The notes beneath the pieces are model-generated. The model was not told the origin of the DNA. It worked only from the letters and a program-made list of their open reading frames with translations, and searched no databases. Below, one piece after another: positions 26,255 through 35,731 of a DNA stretch of 64,000 nucleotides. The number at the start of each line of letters is the position of its first letter. Position 1 is the stretch's first letter. Source of the stretch: Deltaproteobacteria bacterium (GTDB taxonomy: Bacteria; Myxococcota_A; Polyangia; GCA-2747355); the NCBI GenBank assembly GCA_020633415.1, contig JACKDQ010000002.1, forward strand, positions 434,001 through 498,000, read 5' to 3'. Made by a program: the position numbers and the translations under genes.

Positions 26255-28834
26255 TTAGTCGCTCCGATCTGTTCGGCCAAGCGATTTGAAACTTGCCGTC
26301 CACTTGGCGCTGTATCGCCCCTCGGCCACCTCAGACAGCTCGATCCCCGCGCCCAACTCGTCAGCTGACGCCGGGCCATCCAACAAGACCTGTCCGGCAG
26401 CAGCATCGCGCTGCAGCCTGCGTGCGCGCTCGACACCTTGGCCAACGATCGTCTGGATCGCGCGACGGCGATTGCCGACCGAGGTGATGATCGGTGTATC
26501 GCGCGCGATACCGACGCTCAACTCCAGACCTTGCACCTGCCGTGCATGCTTGAGCACATGACCTGCCGCGCGCACCGCCGAGCGGACCGTCGCAGCATGC
26601 TCGCCAACGAAATATGCCATGCAAGCGCCATCGTGCAGTCCTTCGATCGCCCCATGGCGTCGAGAAACAGCCTCGTGGGTCAAGGCGACCAGCTCGCCCA
26701 GCCGCTCGGCGGCCACAGCAGGATCCGCCTTGAGCAGCGCATCGAAGTTCTTGAGACCGATCACCATCAACAGCGCATCACGGGGCTCATCGGATCCGCG
26801 CCCGCGGCGACCGCTGAGCACGCGATCAGCCACATCGCCGGGGATGTGGCGACTCAACGCGCGCAACACCCGCTCGCGCTCAGTGACGTCCTCAACGACG
26901 AACAGTCCATTGGCCCCGCGGCCATCGAGCGCGGGCACGCGCAGACCGCGCACATAGAGGACGCGACTGGCCCCGTTGGGCATCTGGACCTCGAGTCGCC
27001 GCAACCCAACCTCATCGTGTTCGCGCATCTGCTGGCGAAACTCGCCGAGCGGTACACCTTCTACCAAGTCTTCGATCTCTTCGAGTCGCCGGCCGAGCAC
27101 CTGCGCTGCAGGGATCCCCGTCAGGCGCGCCATCGTCTGGTTGAACAACAGCAAGCGCTCGTCGCGTCCGTCGATCAGCAGCAGCCCCGTCGGCACCGCC
27201 TCGACCACCGCCGCGCGATAACGCTCGGCATGGGCCAACTGCGTCGCGGTCTGATCGACCTGCAGACGAAGCTGTTGGCGCAAGCGCTCGAGTTCATCGG
27301 TGCGCCGTCCGAGCATTGCATTTAGTTGCGTCAACCGATTGGCGAACTCCGAGATGTAGAGATCGAGCAAGCGCAAATAAAAGGGGATTAGCCGGCGGTC
27401 GAGCGCATCGGTCAGGGTAAGCAGTCCATCGACATCCTCACCAGCGACGTCGCGCAACAGCGGTCGAAAGGTCCCGTAGCCCACCCAAAACGCGCAAAGG
27501 TATTCAGCTGGCGTAACCTGCGCCGAACTCAGCCGGTGGCGCACAACATCTTTGAAATCGTCGCGCAACTGGTAGCGAGGGGGATCATCGAGTACCCCCA
27601 AGATGCTGCGCCAGAACACGTTGACCTGCTCGCAGATTTCAGCCAGCTCGGCGTTAGCGTAGCTCGGCAAACGCTTTTGCAGCGCGGTGGCGACACGTAG
27701 CGTTTGTTGGTCCCAAACAGCGAGCCAACGTTCGCGAAGCATCGCCAAGTCAGCGCTGCGCTGGCCGTCTTGAACTTCGATCGTGTCCGAGCTCTCCTGC
27801 TCGCCGAGAAGTTCAAGCGGCTCGGTCTCAGCGGGTAGCGCCGGCCCACTCTCGACGCTTGGCTCGGCCGTGGTAAGTCGCTCGCGATCAGCGACCGCCT
27901 GCAGATCCTGGATCACCTCAAGCATCGACTGATGGCGCTCGTCCGGCTGCTTGGACAACATCCGCATCACCAGCAGCTTGAGCGTCGCCGGCAACGGGCG
28001 ACGACTGTCGTCGGGCCAAGGCACCGGTTCGTTGCAATGGGCGTGAAGGGTGTGAATCGCATCGCGACCATGAAATGGCGGACGCCCCATCAGCATCGCG
28101 TAGAACAGCACACCGAGCCCGTAGATGTCGGAACGCTGATCGAGTGGCCTCGAGCGCGTTTGCTCGGGCGACATGTATTCGGGCGTGCCGAAGATCATCC
28201 CGGCGCTGGTCAGCGTCAACCCGACGGCATCGTCGTCCGCACCAAACGACTTGACCAAACCAAAGTCGAGCACCTTGGCCTGTCCGCCGGGCAGCACGCG
28301 CACGTTACTCGGCTTGATGTCGCGATGAAGCAGCCCCTGGGCATGCGTGGCAGCCAACCCGGCCGCAACGCCCAAAGCGATAGCGATCGCCTCGGGCACG
28401 CTGAGGCCGCTGCCCTTGCGCATCAACTGCCCTACCGTGCGCCCCTCGAGAAACTCCATCACCAAATAGGCGCCAGCGGTCTTGTCTTCACCGTAGTCAA
28501 AAATCTCGACGACATTGGGGTGACGGATCCGACTCGCCCCCTGGACCTCGCGAAACAAACGCTGACGAGCCTTGTCGTCAGCGTGCAGATGGGTGTGTAA
28601 GAACTTGGCGGCACAGCGGCGGCCGGTGCGAAGATTCTCAGCCTCGTAGACCACGCCCATCCCGCCTTGACCCAAGACGCGACCGACGAGGTAGCGCTGA
28701 TCGACCACCCGCCCCGTCAGCGGGGCGATCGCATGCCCTTGGACGAGCTTGGGCTGCACCAACGGCAAGCGATGCTCTTCGCAGCTGCGAACAGCGATCG
28801 GATAACCACGGCCACAGACCGGACAGTAACGCAT
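26255..28834 (-). CDS. Ser/Thr protein kinase fused to PAS and adenylyl-cyclase-like domains
   Basis: An 859-residue protein with no membrane segment. Order: short Cys motif CPVCGRGYP (4-12); Hanks-type kinase with glycine loop LGQGGMG (54-60), Lys77, catalytic HRD (170-172) and DFG (190-192); a linker and helical region; a coiled coil near 500-550; a PAS domain (AVVEAVPTGLLLIDGRDERL near 560); then a nucleotide-cyclase homology domain (ALLMVIGLKNFDAL; GAIEGLHDGACMAYFVGEHA) from about 690 to 845. The first acidic metal ligand of active class III cyclases is replaced in VIGLKNF, so the cyclase part may be regulatory. The GspE-N gene follows without a gap. Confidence 0.88.
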   Translation of the reverse strand: MRYCPVCGRGYPIAVRSCEEHRLPLVQPKLVQGHAIAPLTGRVVDQRYLVGRVLGQGGMGVVYEAENLRTGRRCAAKFLHTHLHADDKARQRLFREVQGASRIRHPNVVEIFDYGEDKTAGAYLVMEFLEGRTVGQLMRKGSGLSVPEAIAIALGVAAGLAATHAQGLLHRDIKPSNVRVLPGGQAKVLDFGLVKSFGADDDAVGLTLTSAGMIFGTPEYMSPEQTRSRPLDQRSDIYGLGVLFYAMLMGRPPFHGRDAIHTLHAHCNEPVPWPDDSRRPLPATLKLLVMRMLSKQPDERHQSMLEVIQDLQAVADRERLTTAEPSVESGPALPAETEPLELLGEQESSDTIEVQDGQRSADLAMLRERWLAVWDQQTLRVATALQKRLPSYANAELAEICEQVNVFWRSILGVLDDPPRYQLRDDFKDVVRHRLSSAQVTPAEYLCAFWVGYGTFRPLLRDVAGEDVDGLLTLTDALDRRLIPFYLRLLDLYISEFANRLTQLNAMLGRRTDELERLRQQLRLQVDQTATQLAHAERYRAAVVEAVPTGLLLIDGRDERLLLFNQTMARLTGIPAAQVLGRRLEEIEDLVEGVPLGEFRQQMREHDEVGLRRLEVQMPNGASRVLYVRGLRVPALDGRGANGLFVVEDVTERERVLRALSRHIPGDVADRVLSGRRGRGSDEPRDALLMVIGLKNFDALLKADPAVAAERLGELVALTHEAVSRRHGAIEGLHDGACMAYFVGEHAATVRSAVRAAGHVLKHARQVQGLELSVGIARDTPIITSVGNRRRAIQTIVGQGVERARRLQRDAAAGQVLLDGPASADELGAGIELSEVAEGRYSAKWTASFKSLGRTDRSD

Positions 28835-28967
28835 TTGTCTTAGTGTCGCACAGCGCCGTCCATCGATAAACCCCTGGAAAACGGTTCAATTTCGCCTTGC
28901 GCCGCACGCCTCTGCGGGGTATCGCTAGATGGTCTGATCGACCTAACCTGCGACGGAGAATAGTGCG

Positions 28968-30482
28968 ATGCAGCGGCGTAGCGGGGTGTTGTTGCATCCC
29001 ACCTGTCTTCCTAGCCCCGGAGCGATCGGTACCTTCGGTGCCCAGGCACGGCAGTTCGTCGACTTCCTCCACGACGCGGGTCAGTCACTGTGGCAAGTTC
29101 TGCCGCTCGGTCCGACAGGGCACGGCCATTCCCCCTACGCCGCTCAGTCGAGTTTCGCCGGTAACGCGATGCTGATCGACCTCGACGAACTGCGACACGC
29201 GGGTTGGCTCACGGAACAAGACGACGTGGCCGCTCAGTCAGCCACGGAACGCGTGGCGTTCGACCAGTTGGCGATCGAAAAGCAATCGCAGCTCGCCATC
29301 GCTGCTGATCGCTTCTTGCGCCACGCCACAAAACAGCAGCGCGCTGAGTTCGCGGCGTACAGCACGCGCAACGCCGACTGGCTCGACGACTACGCGACCT
29401 GGGCCGCGCTCAAGCTGAAACTCGACCAACAGGCGCGCGAACAAGGCGTCGAGAACTCGGCCTGGAATCGTTATTGGCCGCCCAGCTTGGCGGGGCGCCA
29501 ACGCCAGGCCCTCGCCGACATCCGTGGCGAGCTCGCCGATGCGATCGATCGCCAACGGGTCTGGCAGTACTGGTTTGAAACGCAGTGGTTGGCGCTGCGC
29601 AGCTACGCCGCCAGCCGCGGCGTGCGCATCATCGGTGACCTACCGATCTACGTCGCCGAGGACAGCGCCGACGTCTGGGCGGCTCCGCAATATTTCCTGC
29701 TTGACCAGCACTTTCGGCCGCGCAAAGTCGCCGGCGTTCCGCCCGACTATTTCAGCAAGACCGGCCAGCTCTGGGGCAACCCGGTCTATGACTGGCCGGT
29801 CCACCAAGCGGAAGATTTCGCCTGGTGGACCAACCGCTTCGCTCGCGCCTTCGAGCTCTACGACGAAGTGCGCATCGACCACTTCCGCGGATTTTGCGCC
29901 TGCTGGGAAATCCCGGCGGCAGAAAAAACGGCGATCAACGGCGAATGGGTGCCAACACCCGGCGAGCAATTGCTCACCACGGTACGCCGCAAGCTGGGAG
30001 AGCTGCCATTGATCGCCGAAAACCTCGGGGTGATCACCGAGGATGTCGAGGCGTTGCGCGAGCGCCTGGAGTTACCGGGAATGGTCTTGCTCCAGGTGAC
30101 CTTTGAGTCGAGCGAGCCGATCGCTGAACTCCTACCTGAAAACCACGTGCGCAACAGTGTGGTCTACACCGGCACCCACGACAACGACACCACGCTGGGC
30201 TGGTGGCAAAACAAATCGCCGGAACAGCAAGCGGCACTGCAAGCATATTTCGGCAAGGCGATCGAAGACCCGGCCTGGGAGCTAACCGCGCTGGCCTGGT
30301 CCTCGTGCGCGGACACCGCGATCGTTCCGGTCCAGGACCTGCTCAGCCTCGGCAGCGAGGCGCGAATGAACACACCAGCGACGGCCAAGGGCAACTGGTC
30401 GTGGCGCCTACCGACCGACTACGACCAGCGTGGCATCCAAAAGCGGCTTGCCACGCTGACCAAAACCCATCGGCGAGGCTAA
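28968..30482 (+). CDS. malQ: 4-alpha-glucanotransferase (amylomaltase)
   Basis: A 504-residue cytoplasmic GH77 enzyme, normal length. Family blocks include QSLWQVLPLGPTGHGHSPYA near 42-61, IRIDHFRGFCACWEIP with the nucleophile Asp, GDLPIYVAEDSADVWA, LPLIAENLGVITEDVEALRE with the acid/base Glu, and GTHDNDTTLGWW. It transfers alpha-1,4-glucan segments between maltodextrins or glycogen-derived chains. The ATG at 28968 starts directly on the family N-terminus (RSGVLLHPTCLPSPGAIGTF). No other glycogen genes are in the window. The gene converges on the lipoprotein at 30507. Confidence 0.95.
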   Translation: MQRRSGVLLHPTCLPSPGAIGTFGAQARQFVDFLHDAGQSLWQVLPLGPTGHGHSPYAAQSSFAGNAMLIDLDELRHAGWLTEQDDVAAQSATERVAFDQLAIEKQSQLAIAADRFLRHATKQQRAEFAAYSTRNADWLDDYATWAALKLKLDQQAREQGVENSAWNRYWPPSLAGRQRQALADIRGELADAIDRQRVWQYWFETQWLALRSYAASRGVRIIGDLPIYVAEDSADVWAAPQYFLLDQHFRPRKVAGVPPDYFSKTGQLWGNPVYDWPVHQAEDFAWWTNRFARAFELYDEVRIDHFRGFCACWEIPAAEKTAINGEWVPTPGEQLLTTVRRKLGELPLIAENLGVITEDVEALRERLELPGMVLLQVTFESSEPIAELLPENHVRNSVVYTGTHDNDTTLGWWQNKSPEQQAALQAYFGKAIEDPAWELTALAWSSCADTAIVPVQDLLSLGSEARMNTPATAKGNWSWRLPTDYDQRGIQKRLATLTKTHRRG

Positions 30483-30506
30483 GACCACCGGTCGTTACGG
30501 CTCGCC

Positions 30507-31310
30507 CTACTTCTCGAGGTGAATCGTCAGCGACGTGGTATGGCAGGGCACATTGCTCTGCTGGGCCTGCACCGAGATGTAGACTGTGTAGTTGTTGGCC
30601 TGATTGTCACAGGCGATCTTGCCCCAGGTGTGCAGTTCTTTGAGCTGGGTAATCTCGCAGATGTATCCGTTGATCTCCTGCTCGTTCTTGTCGCAGGCGA
30701 GGTTCTTTTCCCTGCCGTTGTTGGTGCAATAAAAATGCAGTCGAACGCGGTAAGGAATGTTGCTCTTGCCACCGCCTAGCCAAACCTGGGTTTTGGGACG
30801 ATTGAGCACGCCGGCATTGTAGGTTGTGAACTTGAACCACTTGGTCATGTAGCTGCCAACAAAGGTCACCTGGGGATACATTCGCGGATTGGGATTGGCA
30901 TCGACGTTCTTCGCGCCAAAGTTGTAGGCCGTGGCCATCGTCGTGGCGTTGGCGTACTGCTGCGCACAGCTGGGTGCGCTATCGGGGATTGGCGCCGAAT
31001 CGGCAGGTGCAACAGCGGCGTCAACGCTACTGTCCGGAGCGGCTTTGCCGAGATCATGCTTCGGCAGCTTGGCCAGATCCGGTTTGACCTGCGCGTCGGC
31101 AGCAACAGTGCTGTCGGGACTCGAATCCTCGCTGAGTACTGCATCCCGTTGCAGCTGAAGCGCGCTATCGACCGTCGTGCCAAATCCATCGACCGTCGTG
31201 CCAAATCCATCGACCGTCGGCAATCCGGCATCGAATGCGGTGATCTTGGTCTCAGCGCCACAGCCCACACAGCAGAGCGCCGCCAGGCTGATCAGTGCAC
31301 GAATCGTCAT
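30507..31310 (-). CDS. Lipoprotein with Asp/Ser-rich linker, unknown function
   Basis: A 267-residue lipoprotein: signal MTIRALISLAALCCVGCGAE with the lipobox Cys near residue 17. A linker of roughly 85 residues is rich in Asp, Ala, Ser and Pro and begins with 7-residue repeats (TVDGFGT). The C-terminal domain of about 150 residues is beta-rich and contains several paired Cys residues (FYCTNNGREKNLACDKNEQE; GYICEITQL). A purine-rich ribosome site (GGGGGAAAA) precedes the ATG. The domain is not recognised; the layout is common in outer-membrane lipoproteins of Myxococcota. Confidence 0.7.
   Translation of the reverse strand: MTIRALISLAALCCVGCGAETKITAFDAGLPTVDGFGTTVDGFGTTVDSALQLQRDAVLSEDSSPDSTVAADAQVKPDLAKLPKHDLGKAAPDSSVDAAVAPADSAPIPDSAPSCAQQYANATTMATAYNFGAKNVDANPNPRMYPQVTFVGSYMTKWFKFTTYNAGVLNRPKTQVWLGGGKSNIPYRVRLHFYCTNNGREKNLACDKNEQEINGYICEITQLKELHTWGKIACDNQANNYTVYISVQAQQSNVPCHTTSLTIHLEK
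31167..31218 (-). repeat. 21-bp tandem repeat inside the lipoprotein gene
   Basis: Two identical 21-base units (31167-31187 and 31188-31208) and ten bases of a third lie in the linker-coding part. They encode VDGFGTT repeats and preserve the reading frame, as does the 21-bp repeat at 7210-7264. Confidence 0.8.
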
Positions 31311-31643
31311 CGTTTTCCCCCCACGCTTGCGCTCCCCTCCCGAAGATTGCAGCTACCGTGCCGCAAATCTAACGCGGTCAGACGCGAGCCGCCGCGCGAG
31401 CCGGCGCCGTTTCCCTTTCCAAACCAAGAGCTTAGACAGGCAGCCCAAGTGCGCCAACGCCACCCAGCCATGCTGGCTCGGGTCGCTTGGCCACCGACCA
31501 GGGGTGAAAAGACCGTGCACCAATCCATCATGCTAAAGTGGGCTTGCGCACCGCCCAAAACCGCCGGTTCGCCGATCACACCGCCAGCGACCTTGCTGGG
31601 CTGCCAGACCGTCCCTAGACTATCCGTATCGCGAGGAATTGGC
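31311..31643. other. Intergenic region between lipoprotein and cysH
   Basis: A 333-base gap between divergent genes. One rightward frame is open through it, in phase with cysH and running back to 31056 inside the lipoprotein gene, but the product upstream of 31644 is a biased antisense translation and not family sequence. I see no clear promoter, operator or hairpin. Confidence 0.5.
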
Positions 31644-32360
31644 TTGAGCGAACACCCGCAGGATCTGCCGATCGAACGACTCAACGGCCTCAGTGCTGAG
31701 GAACTACTGCGTACCGCGATCGCGCACTACGGTCAGCGTCTGGCGATCGGCACTAGCTTTCAGCACGGCGGCCTGGCGGTGGTCCAGATGGCACTGGCGA
31801 TCGATCGCAGCGTGCGCGTGTTTACCATCGATACGGGACGACTCCACCAAGAGACGATCGACCACGTCGCGGCTGTCGAACAGCACTTCGGCATCGCCGT
31901 CGAGCGCTACCGCCCCGACCCAATCATCGTCGAACGAATGGTCAAACAACACGGGCCGTTTCTGTTCTTCGACTCGGTTGCCAAACGGCAATACTGCTGC
32001 GCGATCCGCAAAGACGCGCCTAACCGCGCAGCGCTCGCCAACACCGATTGCTGGATCACCGGCTTGCGACGAACGACGCCTGATCTCGCGCAAGCCGAAT
32101 ACGTCGTCCGCGACGGACGGCGTTTCTTACGGATCGCCCCCGTGATCGACTGGTCAACCGAGCGCGTCGAAGCCTTCATCGCGCAGCACGGCATTCCGGT
32201 CAACCCGTTGTATGCGGCCGGCTATCGCAGCATCGGTTGCCAAATTTGCACCACGCCCGTGCGCCCCCACGAAGCCCCGCGGGCGGGTCGCTGGCGCTGG
32301 GAACAAGCCGGTGAGAGCAAGGAATGCGGCCTGCATTTTCAACACGGCGACGGAATCTAG
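31644..32360 (+). CDS. cysH: Adenylylsulfate reductase, [4Fe-4S] CysH type
   Basis: A 238-residue cytoplasmic enzyme that reduces APS (or PAPS) to sulfite in assimilatory sulfur metabolism, using thioredoxin. The PP-loop fold is visible (LAIGTSFQHGGLAVVQMA; VFTIDTGRLHQET). A CC pair (QYCCAIRK) and a CxxC (GCQICTTPV) mark the [4Fe-4S] form, normally APS-specific; the catalytic Cys is in KECGLHF at the C-terminus. The TTG at 31644 has a strong ribosome site (GAGGA, 6 bases upstream) and gives a normal-length protein. No sat, cysI or cysK gene is nearby, so it stands alone. Confidence 0.92.
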   Translation: MSEHPQDLPIERLNGLSAEELLRTAIAHYGQRLAIGTSFQHGGLAVVQMALAIDRSVRVFTIDTGRLHQETIDHVAAVEQHFGIAVERYRPDPIIVERMVKQHGPFLFFDSVAKRQYCCAIRKDAPNRAALANTDCWITGLRRTTPDLAQAEYVVRDGRRFLRIAPVIDWSTERVEAFIAQHGIPVNPLYAAGYRSIGCQICTTPVRPHEAPRAGRWRWEQAGESKECGLHFQHGDGI

Positions 32361-32602
32361 GCCAACGGCGGCAGGGTTGTTTGTTCGCCGACGCTCGGCA
32401 TTGCCGATTGCCGCCAACGTCGCGGCATCCGGCCTGTATACCAAAATGCGACATATCCCACTCGGCAAATGACCCGGGGGCTGGCACCCAACGCTGAGGC
32501 CCGCGCCCCCCGACGATGCCCGCCAACCCCGCGCTTTGCCGCACGCGCGATTGGTACACAAATCGCAGAGATCTCAGCATCTGTATCGACAAGGAGTAGC
32601 GG

Positions 32603-33433
32603 ATGCGATTTGCGCTGGCGGGGCTGATGATCGGGGCTTTGATCGTCGCAGCGGGCTGTGGCGTTCAAGGAGACACCAACAGCGACACCTTTTATGTCTT
32701 AGGGGAATGCCCGCAGACGATGCCCAACGGCGCGGCGTGCGTGGCTGAGTTGCCACCACCCGAGGCCGAACCGCAAAACGGCGGCTGCTGGGTAACGGGC
32801 ATCGGGCACATCGGCGAGGACACCGACGGCGACGGCGTCTCAGACCAGCCGGGTGCAGGCCGAGCCGAACAAGACAGCTTCGGCGGCAACGCGATGGGTA
32901 TGAAGGACGGCCGCATCCGCGGACAGTGGCAAAACACCACGCACTTGCTCGACGGCAAACACAAATTTCATGGCCAAGCGACGTTCTTGCACTGCTTCAA
33001 CGACGGCGGACCGGGACCCGATGTGCCCAAGGCGATCCCTAACCGCGCGATCTGGGGTGGCCCCGGCCAATGGGATCATCAGCCCGGCTATCTGTTCATC
33101 GTTAGCGCCGCGGATTACAAAGAAGGCAAAGACGGCCTAGACCGCGAGCGTCGCGACGCCTATGCGATCACGATCTATCGCGACGTCGACGGCGACGGAC
33201 ATGCCTCGAGCGCTGACCAAATCGTCTACGAAGAGAGCGACTGCATCTTCGGAAACTTCCAAATTCACCCGCCCAATCAGGGCCACCCGTACACCGCCGA
33301 GCCGGTCAGCGCTGAGATGGATCGCATCTCGAGTACGCAAACGCTCTGTCCGGCGTTGAGCGATACGCTGTTCGGTCAGCAGGCACCGGCGGGCAACGCG
33401 CCGGCCAAAGGACACGCTCCAAAGGCGCCATAA
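32603..33433 (+). CDS. Lipoprotein of unknown function
   Basis: A 276-residue lipoprotein: signal MRFALAGLMIGALIVAAGC with the Cys at about 19. Features are a Pro/Glu-rich segment, a calcium-loop-like DTDGDGVSD, the stretch QDSFGGNAMGMKDGRIRGQW, then KFHGQATFLHCF, and a second DVDGDGHASSAD. The FGGN and FHGQ pieces with surrounding Gly/Trp recall the short beta domains seen in secreted proteins of high-GC bacteria (post-COAP-1-like), but this is tentative. AAGGAG lies 6 bases ahead of the ATG. Paired acidic DxDGDG loops suggest calcium binding. Confidence 0.72.
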   Translation: MRFALAGLMIGALIVAAGCGVQGDTNSDTFYVLGECPQTMPNGAACVAELPPPEAEPQNGGCWVTGIGHIGEDTDGDGVSDQPGAGRAEQDSFGGNAMGMKDGRIRGQWQNTTHLLDGKHKFHGQATFLHCFNDGGPGPDVPKAIPNRAIWGGPGQWDHQPGYLFIVSAADYKEGKDGLDRERRDAYAITIYRDVDGDGHASSADQIVYEESDCIFGNFQIHPPNQGHPYTAEPVSAEMDRISSTQTLCPALSDTLFGQQAPAGNAPAKGHAPKAP

Positions 33434-33783
33434 CCCGCCCAGTAGTTCAATAACCCAGCACACGGCCGAAACCGCTGGCGATATCTGCCGTCGCTAGCAC
33501 TACGTCCGTTTTCTCTTCAACGTGTCGATGCGATGTGCGACGAATCGCCCGATGGTCGCGCCGCACAGCTACGCTGCACCGATGGTTGGGAAAGCCGCCA
33601 TCGCTTTCGCGCACTACCTTCAACCTGGGCCAAACGACGGCGAGCGCAACGGGACGTCGGGCGCGTCAACTGCCAGCCTTGGCAATCGCGCACAGCGCGT
33701 TCTGCCCAGCGCTCAGCGGCAAACTGGCGTTTGTCGACAAAGGCAGCGAGCGAGCCTACTGCTCAAGACCTTCATGGTGAACG
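33434..33783. other. Intergenic region upstream of the dipeptidase
   Basis: A 350-base gap between two rightward genes. Three frames are partly open but give low-complexity Arg/Ser-rich products with no motif. I see no hairpin or promoter I would defend. Confidence 0.45.
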
Positions 33784-34893
33784 ATGGGCGACACCCGGCC
33801 TCTTGACTATTTCGACTACCGCAAAGACCCCGGCGCCTGGGCCAAGTCCCTCGGCGTTTCGCGCGAAGCGATCGACCTTTATCTCGCCAGCGACGTAGTT
33901 GACCTCCACAGCTGCGGCTTCAGCTGGACGCGCGCGCTGGGCTATCGACAAGAGCGCCGCCACCGGCCACACTTGCGCGGCACGCCATTTTTTGGACAAC
34001 TCGACCTGCCCCGCATCCGCGAAGCGCAGCTTGCGGCGATGGCCTGGAGTATCGACACCAATCCACTGCGACCCGCGCACTCACAGTTTTCGGCGCTGCT
34101 CGACAACATCACACGGCTCCGCGCACTGTTCGCTCGCTTTCCCGACGACTTCGCAATCGTTAGCTCTCACGCCGACTATCTCGCGGCGCGCCGTTCCCGG
34201 CGGACGGCGATCTGGGTGGCTATCCAAGGTGGACAGGCGCTCGATCACGACCTCGCGCTGCTCGATCGCATCCCCGACAATCTCTTCCACCGCGTCACCT
34301 TGCTGCATTTTGCGTCCAGTCGAATCGGCCACCCCAGCCACAAGCCTCGCCGCGCCCACCTCGGATTGTCGCCTTTCGGCGAGGACTTCGTCCGCGTGCT
34401 CAACAAGAAGCGCATCCTCGTCGACTTGGCGCACATCAATCAGCGTGGCTTTTGGGACGCGCTCGCCGTGCACGACAAGAGCATTCCGCCGGTAGTTACC
34501 CACACCGGAGTTCGCACCATCCGCCAACTCTGGCGCAACATCGACGACGAGCAGATACGGGCGATCGCCGAGCGCGGCGGCACGATCGGCATCGTCTTCC
34601 ACGGCTACTATCTCGCTGCTCGGGGGCGGATGATCCTGCCGCGATTTTGGCAGTGCACGATCGATCAAGTCGTCGATCACATCGCGCATGTCGTCCGCTT
34701 GGTCGGCGACGAATTCGTCTCATTGGGCTCAGACTACGACGGTGGTATCGCGCTACCGATCGGACTACCCGACGTGACGGCTCAGCCGAAGTTGGTGCAG
34801 TGCATGCTCGACCGCGGGTTTAGCAGCCGCTCGATCGAGCGCATCCTTGGCGCAAACTTCCTGCGCGTGGTGCGCTCCATTCGGCCGGGCTAG
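33784..34893 (+). CDS. Membrane dipeptidase family (M19) metallopeptidase
   Basis: A 369-residue TIM-barrel enzyme without a visible signal peptide. Metal ligands are recognisable: VVDLHSCG near 38-45 in place of the usual HxD (DLH), the bridging Glu is not obvious in its usual place (IQGGQAL instead of xEGxxxL), VDLAHIN and VTHTGVR supply the later His residues, and LGSDYDGG the final Asp. The C-terminus has the family GxNFLRV (ILGANFLRVV). Loss of the canonical Glu and the first HxD would make classical dipeptidase activity doubtful. The substrate is likely a dipeptide or related amide if active. Confidence 0.8.
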   Translation: MGDTRPLDYFDYRKDPGAWAKSLGVSREAIDLYLASDVVDLHSCGFSWTRALGYRQERRHRPHLRGTPFFGQLDLPRIREAQLAAMAWSIDTNPLRPAHSQFSALLDNITRLRALFARFPDDFAIVSSHADYLAARRSRRTAIWVAIQGGQALDHDLALLDRIPDNLFHRVTLLHFASSRIGHPSHKPRRAHLGLSPFGEDFVRVLNKKRILVDLAHINQRGFWDALAVHDKSIPPVVTHTGVRTIRQLWRNIDDEQIRAIAERGGTIGIVFHGYYLAARGRMILPRFWQCTIDQVVDHIAHVVRLVGDEFVSLGSDYDGGIALPIGLPDVTAQPKLVQCMLDRGFSSRSIERILGANFLRVVRSIRPG

Positions 34894-34948
34894 GCGCGTT
34901 CGTTGCGGGCGTCGACACGGCACGTCGCTCAGCCGAACGCCGCTGGCA

Positions 34949-35731
34949 CTAGAGGTTTTCCACCAGATGAACCTTGCTACCGTCGGAGAGTAACAACTCG
35001 AGCGTTGTCGAAGACTCCGCCAGGTTATAGCCGACATCCTTGCCGTCGTGCAGGCTGGCAGTATCGACGAGGATTTCGAAGTTTGTCGAGTCGCCGATGC
35101 AGTCGCTGACCTGAGCCGCACCAGTCTTGCTCTTGCAAGGATTGTCCGACGGAAACAGCACATAGACGTGGGCCGTAACGTGATCGACTGCGGCGAGATA
35201 TCGCCAGTGAGAAGACGACGGGTTGACGGGAATATAAACGCAATAGACCAGCGCCGAGGCCTGCGGATTGATCCACGGGTGGTCGGCGCCCCCATATTCC
35301 CAGGCGAGCAGCGGAATCACCGGTCGCTGATCGGGCCCACAGATCGACAGCAAGCGCTGAGCGTCGGGATCGTTGGCCAACTGTGCCGGAGTCTTGGCGA
35401 TGATATCCCAATCCTTGCCGCCATTACCGGGATGGGCCTTTTTGTAGGCCTGCGCCCAGGCCTTGACCTGATCGTGGGTCGGCGCGCCGCCCGTTGGCGG
35501 CGTGCTGTCAACACCGACGGCCGCATCGGCACCGGGCGTGCTGATCCAAACATCCGGCGCTGGTGCAGCGCTGTCCAACGCAGGCAGACCGCGGTCCGCT
35601 GTCGGCACACCGCTGTCCGCGGCACCAAGGTCTCGACCGCTCCCAACAGAATCGGCTTGCTGACCGCAGCCCAGCACCAAGATCGCACAGCCGGCGACCA
35701 CAACACGCAACGTAGCAAGTCGTCCGCGCAC
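34949..35731 (-). CDS. Lipoprotein with Asp/Pro/Ala-rich linker, unknown function
   Basis: A 260-residue lipoprotein. Signal: basic VRGRLATLRVVVAGCAILVL then GCGQQ, lipobox Cys near residue 22. A linker of about 60 residues (SAAPAPDVWISTPGADAAVG and similar) leads to a domain of about 150 residues with Cys residues and hydrophobic strands (PVIPLLAWEYGGADHPWINP; ALVYCVYIPVNPSSSHWRYL). The frame is open to 35821, but two adjacent GTG codons (35734 and 35731) follow a strong GGAGGA and put the signal at the N-terminus; 35731 has the better spacing. Same build as the lipoprotein at 30507. Confidence 0.7.
   Translation of the reverse strand: MRGRLATLRVVVAGCAILVLGCGQQADSVGSGRDLGAADSGVPTADRGLPALDSAAPAPDVWISTPGADAAVGVDSTPPTGGAPTHDQVKAWAQAYKKAHPGNGGKDWDIIAKTPAQLANDPDAQRLLSICGPDQRPVIPLLAWEYGGADHPWINPQASALVYCVYIPVNPSSSHWRYLAAVDHVTAHVYVLFPSDNPCKSKTGAAQVSDCIGDSTNFEILVDTASLHDGKDVGYNLAESSTTLELLLSDGSKVHLVENL

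Noticed and set aside
26438..27325. Rightward 295-residue open frame
   Set aside because: It runs opposite the kinase-PAS-cyclase gene and shows no domain.
31056..31643. Upstream extension of the cysH frame
   Set aside because: In phase but antisense to the lipoprotein; a strong ribosome site before TTG 31644 marks the true start.
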